64,000 nt of DNA from Caldicellulosiruptor naganoensis (GTDB lineage: Bacteria > Bacillota > Thermoanaerobacteria > Caldicellulosiruptorales > Caldicellulosiruptoraceae), in NCBI RefSeq assembly GCF_026914285.1, contig NZ_CP113864.1, positions 2,166,001 through 2,230,000 of the forward strand. Reading direction: 5' to 3'. Of the stretch, positions 55,497 through 64,000 are shown one piece after another. Position 1 is the stretch's first letter. Each line of letters starts with the position of its first letter. The notes under the pieces were generated by a model, which searched no databases, had not been told where the DNA came from, and worked only from the letters and a program-made list of their open reading frames with translations. The position numbers and the translations under genes were made by a program.

Positions 55497-55832
55497 ACTC
55501 ACTTGCTTATCTCCTCGATAATAACGACTTCAATATCGATGAGATTTTAAATAATTTTGTGTAAAATAAAAATTCTCTTTCTTAGTAAGAATCAAAATAT
55601 AAACAAAATTATTTATAGCCTCAATGAAGATAGCCCTGTTGTTTTTAAAGTTTCATTTGTTGTTGCAATCGCAAGAATATATATCACTGACCTTTTAATA
55701 TATTGACAATTCCTAACTTTTCAATTAACATGTTTGATATAAAATGTGTTGCATAAATGCAATTGCCAATTTTCATTGCAAATATTCAATACAAATAAAA
55801 AAACTAAATATTTGCAACAGGCCTTTTACCTA
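55497..55832. other. Gap between the TA operon and the cobalamin riboswitch
   Basis: No intact gene. Two short rightward frames read like protein ends (NSLAYLLDNNDFNIDEILNN at about 55496-55564, and PVVFKVSFVVAIARIYITDL at about 55610-55707) and may be relics. A perfect 11-bp inverted repeat (TTGCAAATATT 55776-55786, AATATTTGCAA 55807-55817) lies just before the aptamer. Confidence 0.4.
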
Positions 55833-56035
55833 TCAAGCAGGTGCTGCCATTTGGCGGCTTAATAGGGAAAGCGGTGAAAATCCGCTGCAGCCCCCGCTAC
55901 TGTGAGCACTGACAAGCCCTCAAAAATTTTTGCCACTGGAAGGTGTGGTTCCTCTTCTGAAAAGTGGAGCTTGCCTTCTGGGAAGGCCAAAGAGGGCTTT
56001 GGATGAGGTGCGAGCCAGGAGACCTGCCTGCTTGA
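55833..56035 (+). ncRNA. Cobalamin (B12) riboswitch aptamer
   Basis: P1 is TCAAGCAGG (55833-55841) with CCTGCTTGA (56027-56035). The core holds GGGAAAGCGGTGAAAATCCG, GCAGCCCCCGCTACTGTGA and the B12 box AGCCAGGAGACCTGCC (56014-56029). The following gene is the B12-independent methionine synthase, a standard OFF-type target. Confidence 0.97.
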
Positions 56036-56075
56036 GATGCCTTGGACTGTCTTCGGTGGGAAGCACAGTCAAGGT

Positions 56076-56245
56076 GGTAAAGACCAAAGGGGGTTATTTT
56101 GTCTTTTTTGCTTCTGAGATGAAATATACTTTTTTCCTTAAAGAGTTTATTGTTTTTTGCTAAAAAGATATATCAAAAAAAGAAAAATGAGGTCTTTACT
56201 GCCTTGATGTGCACAAAACTTTTTGATGGCAGTAAAGACTTTTTT
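56076..56245 (+). terminator. Riboswitch-controlled terminator and antiterminator upstream of metE
   Basis: Terminator: GTCTTTACTGCC (56192-56203) with GGCAGTAAAGAC (56228-56239), then six T. Antiterminator: GTAAAGACC (56077-56085) is perfectly complementary to GGTCTTTAC (56191-56199), the left terminator arm. The two are mutually exclusive. A hairpin (GACTGTCTTC with its partner, about 56045-56070) lies in between. Confidence 0.82.
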
Positions 56246-56304
56246 GTTTTCTGTATGAGTTTGCTTTTAAACAAAAATTTAAAAAGGGAGGCTGAAAAAG
56301 CAAG

Positions 56305-58581
56305 ATGATTTCGGTGGTTGGTTTCCCAAGAATAGGAGAAAATCGAGAGCTTAAAAAATGGGTGGAAGCATACCTTGACAAAAAGCTTACAAAAGAAGAT
56401 CTTATTCAGAACTCAAAAGCCTTGAAAAAAAATCACTGGCAATTTCAAAAAGACTATGGGGTGGACTTGATTCCATCAAACGACTTTTCGTTCTATGACA
56501 CTTTTTTGGACCATGCAGTACTTGTTAATGCAATCCCTGAGGAATACAAAAGTACTGGACTTGATGAACTTGACACATATTTTGCCTTAGCAAAAGGTTA
56601 TCAGGATGAAAAGCACGATTTGAAAGCACTTCCTATGAAAAAGTGGTTCTTTACAAACTACCACTATATTGTACCTGAAATAACTCGTAATACTGAATTT
56701 AAACTTTCTTCCACAAAGCCCTTTGATGAGTTTGAAGAGGCACTCTCAATTGGAATCAAGACAAAACCTGTAATACTTGGTGCTCTAACCTTTTTAAAGC
56801 TTTCAAAAAAGACGGATGTGGATATATATGACAAAACCTGTTGGGAAAAACTTCTTCCTGTATACATCCAAATTTTTGAGAAGTTTAAAGAGTTAGGTGC
56901 AGAATTTATTCAGATTGATGAGCCAATACTTGTCACAGACTTAAATGGTGCAGACATAGAACTTTTTATAAACTTCTACAGCGCACTGCTTACTCACAAA
57001 GGAAGTCTCAAAATCATACTTCAGACCTACTTTGGCGATGTAAGAGATATCTATGAGAAGCTTTTCTCACTTGACTTTGACGGACTTGGTCTTGATTTTG
57101 TAGATGGAATATACAACTTGGAGCTTATCAGAAAGTTTGGGTATCCTGAAGGTAAGCTTTTGATAGCTGGAGTTGTGAACGGAAGAAATGTGTTTAAAAA
57201 TAATTATAAAGAAAGTCTTGAAATTTTAAATACTTTATCGAATTATGTTGAGAAAAAGAACATTATAATTTCAACATCATGCTCTCTACTTTTTGTCCCA
57301 TACTCTTTAAAATTCGAAACTCAACTTGACAATAGCAAAAAGAAATATTTGGCTTTCGCAGAAGAAAAATTAAAAGAGTTAAATGAGTTAAATATGCTCT
57401 TTAATGATGAAAATTACGCCCAAAATACTTTGTACATTCAGAACATACAGCTTTTTGAAGAACTAAAGGCAAATAAATTTTCGGATATAAACACCATTGT
57501 GAATAATCTCACCAGTGATGACTTTGAAAGAAAACCAAGTTTTGAAGAGAGAATTAAACTGCAAAAAGATGCGTTGAGCCTTCCAAATCTTCCTACAACA
57601 ACGATAGGATCATTTCCGCAAACTCAGGATGTGCGCAAGGCAAGAAGTGAATTTAAAAACGGCAAGATAACATTTGAAGAGTATGACAAATTTATAAAGC
57701 AAAAGATTGAAAATGTAATAAAACTTCAAGAAGAAATTGGCTTGGATGTTTTAGTACATGGCGAATATGAAAGGAACGACATGGTAGAATTTTTTGGCGA
57801 AAATTTAGAAGGATTTATCATCACTAAAAACGGCTGGGTTCAATCTTATGGCACAAGGTGTGTAAAACCACCAATTATATTCTCAGACATAAAGAGAAAA
57901 AGACCAATTACAGTTGAGTATATAAAATACGCACAGAGCCTAACAAAAAAGCCTGTTAAGGGAATTTTGACAGGGCCTGTGACAATCCTCAACTGGTCGT
58001 TTGTTCGTGAAGATATTCCATTAAAAGATGTAGCTTTTCAGCTTGCTCTTGCAATAAAAGAAGAGGTGTTAGACCTTGAAAAAGAAGGCATAAAAATTAT
58101 CCAAATAGACGAAGCAGCGCTCATTGAAAAGCTTCCACTTAGAAAAGCCTACCACAAAGACTATTTAGATTGGGCAATAAAAGCATTTAGGCTTACCTGC
58201 TCAAAAGTAAAGCCTGAAACTCAAGTTCACACTCATATGTGCTACAGCAACTTCGATGACTTGCTTGACGAAATTGCAAAGATGGATGTAGACGTTATCA
58301 CATTTGAAGCTGCAAAGTCAGACTTTACACTTTTAGATAGTATTAAGAAAAGTAATTTGAAGTCTGAAGTAGGGCCTGGTGTCTTTGATGTACACTCACC
58401 AAGGATTGTGTCAAAAGAAGAAATGAAACAGCTTATTCTAAAGATGATTGAAAAAATTGGAGTAGAAAGACTTTGGGTCAATCCTGACTGCGGTCTTAAG
58501 ACAAGAAAGGAAAACGAAGCCATTCCTACATTGCAAAACATGGTCTTGGCTGCATGGGAGATAAGGAATAACCTGGGATAA
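56305..58581 (+). CDS. metE: Cobalamin-independent methionine synthase
   Basis: Transfers a methyl group from methyltetrahydrofolate polyglutamate to homocysteine without B12. At 758 residues it is full length with two barrels: N-terminal (MISVVGFPRIGENRELKKW) and C-terminal. Zinc ligands are visible in VHTHMCYSNF (His, Cys), ITFEAAKSD (Glu) and NPDCGLKTR (Cys). TTIGSFPQTQDVRKAR and QIDEAALIEKLPL are conserved. AAAAGGGAGG precedes the ATG. The B12 riboswitch upstream would shut the gene off when cobalamin is plentiful, implying a MetH enzyme elsewhere. Confidence 0.97.
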   Translation: MISVVGFPRIGENRELKKWVEAYLDKKLTKEDLIQNSKALKKNHWQFQKDYGVDLIPSNDFSFYDTFLDHAVLVNAIPEEYKSTGLDELDTYFALAKGYQDEKHDLKALPMKKWFFTNYHYIVPEITRNTEFKLSSTKPFDEFEEALSIGIKTKPVILGALTFLKLSKKTDVDIYDKTCWEKLLPVYIQIFEKFKELGAEFIQIDEPILVTDLNGADIELFINFYSALLTHKGSLKIILQTYFGDVRDIYEKLFSLDFDGLGLDFVDGIYNLELIRKFGYPEGKLLIAGVVNGRNVFKNNYKESLEILNTLSNYVEKKNIIISTSCSLLFVPYSLKFETQLDNSKKKYLAFAEEKLKELNELNMLFNDENYAQNTLYIQNIQLFEELKANKFSDINTIVNNLTSDDFERKPSFEERIKLQKDALSLPNLPTTTIGSFPQTQDVRKARSEFKNGKITFEEYDKFIKQKIENVIKLQEEIGLDVLVHGEYERNDMVEFFGENLEGFIITKNGWVQSYGTRCVKPPIIFSDIKRKRPITVEYIKYAQSLTKKPVKGILTGPVTILNWSFVREDIPLKDVAFQLALAIKEEVLDLEKEGIKIIQIDEAALIEKLPLRKAYHKDYLDWAIKAFRLTCSKVKPETQVHTHMCYSNFDDLLDEIAKMDVDVITFEAAKSDFTLLDSIKKSNLKSEVGPGVFDVHSPRIVSKEEMKQLILKMIEKIGVERLWVNPDCGLKTRKENEAIPTLQNMVLAAWEIRNNLG

Positions 58582-58599
58582 AGACTGAACAAAATTAAT

Positions 58600-58646
58600 G
58601 CGGCTTGGGTATAAAAGCTTTCTAAAAATTCCCAGCCGCTTTTTTC
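58600..58646 (+). terminator. Terminator after metE
   Basis: GCGGCTTGGG (58600-58609) pairs with CCCAGCCGC (58631-58639, one bulge), followed by T. Confidence 0.85.
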
Positions 58647-58727
58647 TTTTTTGCATTCTCAATATTTTTGTACTGATTTGGGAGTATACTGCAAAACCTT
58701 GTAAACATTGGAGAAAGGTTTTATGTA

Positions 58728-59375
58728 CTATTCTTTCAGAAGCTGTTCAAGCACAGTTTTTAAAAGGTTCTTAAAATTTTCATCAGAAAGTCCGTCTTCT
58801 CTGTGCGCAGGTGTAAGGGTTATTACCTTGCCATCTCCTGCTTTGTGCCACCAGCCAGCAATTGACTTTCCATCTTCTGATTCAGAATAAAGGTATACAT
58901 TAGTATTTTGTTTATCACAGTAAACAAAGTAATGTTCATCTAAAATTGAAAAGTCAACCTCTTTGTTATTGAATATTGGCTTGCCTGCTGAGTGGTAACG
59001 AACGGGTTTTTGTTTATCAGGATGATACTTGAAGTAGCCTTTTATAAGTGTACAAAATAAACCGTTTTCGGGGTATGATGCAAGCCCTGAATGCCATACA
59101 AAAAGCCTTCCACCGCTTTCAACATAGTCTTTTATCTTCTTTTCGATTCTTCCTGTCATCCAATGTTTAATTTCTGGATCTTGTGGATTAATCCTATTTT
59201 CTTTTGCAATGACAATGGCGTCAGGTTTTTGGTCTAAAAAAGACTCAAAATCTTCAACTCTGCTGTCAATTACCTCATAGTTTTTTGAAATATCCGCCAA
59301 AGCGTTTTTTAAAGCATTTAAGAGATTATCATGACCGTGATAATAATCTCCAACGAGTGCTAAAACCTTCTTCAT
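58728..59375 (-). CDS. ThuA-like domain protein
   Basis: A 215-residue protein resembling the ThuA (trehalose utilisation) family with a class I amidotransferase-like fold: VLALVGDYYHGHDNLLNAL, a GGRLFVWHSGLASYP core, YFKYHPDKQKPVRYHSAG and GWWHKAGDGKVITLTPAHRED. There is no catalytic cysteine in the amidotransferase position. ThuA proteins are implicated in sugar metabolism, often oxidised sugars, but the reaction is not established. A VOC protein gene lies upstream with a 35-bp gap and is probably co-transcribed. Confidence 0.82.
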   Translation of the reverse strand: MKKVLALVGDYYHGHDNLLNALKNALADISKNYEVIDSRVEDFESFLDQKPDAIVIAKENRINPQDPEIKHWMTGRIEKKIKDYVESGGRLFVWHSGLASYPENGLFCTLIKGYFKYHPDKQKPVRYHSAGKPIFNNKEVDFSILDEHYFVYCDKQNTNVYLYSESEDGKSIAGWWHKAGDGKVITLTPAHREDGLSDENFKNLLKTVLEQLLKE

Positions 59376-59410
59376 AATATAGTTTCCTCCTTTAATCCTT
59401 AAAAAGACTT

Positions 59411-59866
59411 TTAATAGTTCTCAAGAAGCTCTAAAATGAATTTTAATTTTTCAGTACTGTTCATGTAAGCATATCTTCCGCCAGTGTAGTCTCCTTTTTG
59501 AACAACATCAATTCCCACTTTTTTGAGGTTTTCTATCTTCTGGTCTATGTTTTTCACAAATACCCCTATGTGATGGATCCCCTCACCGTGTTTATCTAAA
59601 AATTCACGCCAAGTTGAAGGGTTTTCATCTGGCTGTATAAGCTCAACTTCAATGTTCTTAAAGTTCTTGAAAAACGCAAGTTTTGCACGGGCTTTAGTTG
59701 GCTGCCCCTTATATTCAGTATGAGTTTTATTGTACTCCTCTGTTTCAATTATTTGAGGAACATCCACTCCAAAAAACTCAGCAAATTCTTTTGCTGTCTT
59801 TTCAATATCTTTCACTATGATGCCTATCTGTACCACTACGTCTGTACCTAAAATCTCGTTTGCCAA
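59411..59866 (-). CDS. VOC (glyoxalase/dioxygenase superfamily) protein
   Basis: A 151-residue two-module VOC protein. Metal-site positions are recognisable in VVQIGIIVKDIEKTAKEFAE (Gln), IEVELIQPDE (Glu), GIHHIGVFVKNID (His) and LKFILELLEN (Glu). The pattern is close to methylmalonyl-CoA epimerase and lactoylglutathione lyase-like proteins, but the substrate cannot be read from the sequence. It precedes the ThuA-like gene on the same strand, which may hint at sugar-derived substrates. Confidence 0.85.
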   Translation of the reverse strand: MANEILGTDVVVQIGIIVKDIEKTAKEFAEFFGVDVPQIIETEEYNKTHTEYKGQPTKARAKLAFFKNFKNIEVELIQPDENPSTWREFLDKHGEGIHHIGVFVKNIDQKIENLKKVGIDVVQKGDYTGGRYAYMNSTEKLKFILELLENY

Positions 59867-60134
59867 ACCTTTTTCTCCCCTTTGAAAATTTTTATAGATA
59901 TATTTTACCTCAACTTATTAAGTTACTGGTACACAAGTATTCTCTGTTTTTTTGAGCAAGTTCCATAAATAGCTTATTTATAATTTGCAAACAGTAAAGA
60001 TATGCTATCATTGAAAAGCTTCAGAAAAAGAGTTAAAATAAAATTGACAACAGAATTTTAATAGTTTAATCAAAATATGAGATGGTAAGAATTTTAAACA
60101 GAGAAAATTCTAAAAAAAAAGAGGTAATAGCCAC

Positions 60135-61082
60135 ATGCAGATATCCGAAATAGCAAGCAAAATTATTGAAAATATTTCAAAAGTAATTGTTGGCAAAGAA
60201 AAAACAATTGAACTTGTAGTGACCTCTCTTTTTGCAGGTGGACATGTTCTTTTAGAAGATGTACCGGGTACAGGAAAGACCATGCTATCAAAGGCATTGG
60301 CAAAGTCAATTAGTTGCAACTTCAAGCGTATTCAGTTCACGCCTGACCTTTTACCATCAGACCTAACTGGAATTTATTATTTTAACATGAAAACCCAGGA
60401 GTTTGAGTTCAGGCCTGGTCCAATTTTTACAAATATTCTACTCGCTGATGAGATAAACAGGGCAACTCCGCGAACACAGTCAAGCTTACTTGAGTGTATG
60501 GAAGAAAGGCAAGTTACTATAGATGGAGTAACGCACAAACTTGATGAACCATTTTTTGTAATTGCTACCCAAAACCCTATTGAAATCCAAGGAACTTATC
60601 CTCTTCCCGAAGCGCAACTTGATAGGTTTCTGATGAAACTAAGTTTGGGATATACAAACAAAGAAGAGACAATTCAGATGCTTACCAGATTTAGAGAGAA
60701 AAATCCCCTTGATGAGATAGAAGCTGTTGTATCGAAAGAGGAAATAACCAAGATTCAAGAAAAGATAAAAGAAGTTTATGTCAGTGAAGACATCTTAGGA
60801 TATATATACGAAATTTGCAATAGTACACGGATGCATGAAATGGTACAACTTCCGGCAAGCAATAGAAGCTTTATTGCTCTTATGCGTGCATCTCAGAGCT
60901 TTGCTGCAATAAAAGGCTCAGACTTTGTGCTTCCTGATTATGTTAAATATTTAGCTCCCTATGTTCTTTCACATAGAATTCTTCTTAAAAATCAGTATAT
61001 AATCAAAAATACTAAATCAGTTGATGTGATAAATGAGATACTTGAAAAAGTAAATGTACCAAGTGAAAATTTTGCTTTTTAA
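60135..61082 (+). CDS. MoxR-family AAA+ ATPase
   Basis: A 315-residue AAA+ ATPase with Walker A VPGTGKT, Walker B LLADEINR, sensor 1 VIATQNPIEIQGTYPLPEAQ and an arginine-bearing C-terminal lid. MoxR proteins act as chaperones in metal or protein-complex assembly and normally precede DUF58 and VWA genes. Here no such gene follows; a rRNA operon on the opposite strand begins within 150 bases. A TTGACA in the leader (60048-60053) may be part of its promoter, but the -10 is weak. Confidence 0.9.
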   Translation: MQISEIASKIIENISKVIVGKEKTIELVVTSLFAGGHVLLEDVPGTGKTMLSKALAKSISCNFKRIQFTPDLLPSDLTGIYYFNMKTQEFEFRPGPIFTNILLADEINRATPRTQSSLLECMEERQVTIDGVTHKLDEPFFVIATQNPIEIQGTYPLPEAQLDRFLMKLSLGYTNKEETIQMLTRFREKNPLDEIEAVVSKEEITKIQEKIKEVYVSEDILGYIYEICNSTRMHEMVQLPASNRSFIALMRASQSFAAIKGSDFVLPDYVKYLAPYVLSHRILLKNQYIIKNTKSVDVINEILEKVNVPSENFAF

Positions 61083-61230
61083 AAAATCTTTAAAAAAGAC
61101 TAAAATAGAAATTTAACTTTTTCTATTGAATTTCTTGCGATGGGAAGCAAGTAGTCTGACAAAAAAGAAAAGTTATGTTATGTTGAGCTATCTTGTTAAT
61201 TTTTTAACGATCCATAATTAAAAAAACAAA
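61083..61230. other. Gap between moxR and the 5S gene
   Basis: AT-rich sequence with no gene. A weak CTTGC/GCAAG hairpin (61134-61151) was seen; no convincing terminator for either converging unit. Confidence 0.3.
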
Positions 61231-61346
<116 letters not shown>

Positions 61347-61408
61347 TTTGTTTGCTTCTTCTTACCTTTTTTCAGCAGCCTCGCAAGTGAATAGGGTAAG
61401 GCGCTATA

Positions 61409-64000
<2,592 letters not shown>

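Overview
The window is a low-GC, Gram-positive (Firmicutes/Clostridia-type) chromosome from a plant-polysaccharide-degrading thermophile, most likely Caldicellulosiruptor or a very close relative. The GH1 beta-glucosidase at 1981-3342 matches my memory of Caldicellulosiruptor saccharolyticus BglA almost throughout. Sporulation and Gram-positive markers (spoVG, a SipL-like SPOCS/LysM protein, veg, purR, SLH-domain surface proteins) and an AT-rich background fit this. Species assignment is inference; no search was run.

Layout. 1-3342 (+): 3' part of a GH94 phosphorylase, then bglA (cellobiose/cellodextrin use). 3374-13246 (-): ogt, a YkvA-like protein, a TrmA-family rRNA methyltransferase, bacteriohemerythrin, then dusB, two SLH-domain envelope proteins and a CtpA-type protease in one direction. 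13377-18361 (-): TraX-like membrane protein, GH3 glycosidase with a cre-like operator, a short lactate-permease-like remnant and an HD-domain protein. 17606-22724 (-): a five-gene archaeal-type (split) glutamate synthase operon. 23076-25854: cupin and PBP1A. 26017-30106 (+): a yybP-ykoY (Mn2+) riboswitch, the P2A-type ATPase it should control, then a CaCA-family exchanger. 30186-37154 (+): coiled-coil protein, SOS-type dinB with a small partner, and a GldA/F/G-like ABC operon ending in a DUF4340 protein. 37291-40135 (-): a decayed transposase fragment, then kdgK, eda, a deleted FGGY-kinase relic and a DeoR regulator. 40328-46083: an anti-sigma-factor-like ATPase, a tadA-like deaminase, a DUF4129 membrane protein, a divergent polysaccharide deacetylase and a frameshifted secreted protein. 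46147-50991: spoVG, purR, murC, SipL-like protein, veg. 51339-55496: tRNA-Ser(GGA), bioB, and a toxin-antitoxin operon split by an IS1634-like element. 55833-58581: cobalamin riboswitch and metE. 58728-61082: ThuA-like, VOC and MoxR genes. 61231-64000 (-): 5S rRNA and most of a 23S rRNA, its 5' end lying outside the window.

The most informative region is 52772-55496. A 1982-bp IS1634-like element with 16-bp terminal inverted repeats is flanked by a 134-bp direct repeat, consistent with the long target duplications known for this family. The repeat begins exactly at the -35/spacer boundary of the toxin-antitoxin promoter. The upstream copy therefore keeps the complete promoter but only 23 antitoxin codons, while the intact operon keeps the -10, the palindrome and both genes but has the IS end where its -35 should be. 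Two riboswitches have readable expression platforms, and several gene relics (lactate permease, FGGY kinase, transposase) show recent small-scale decay.
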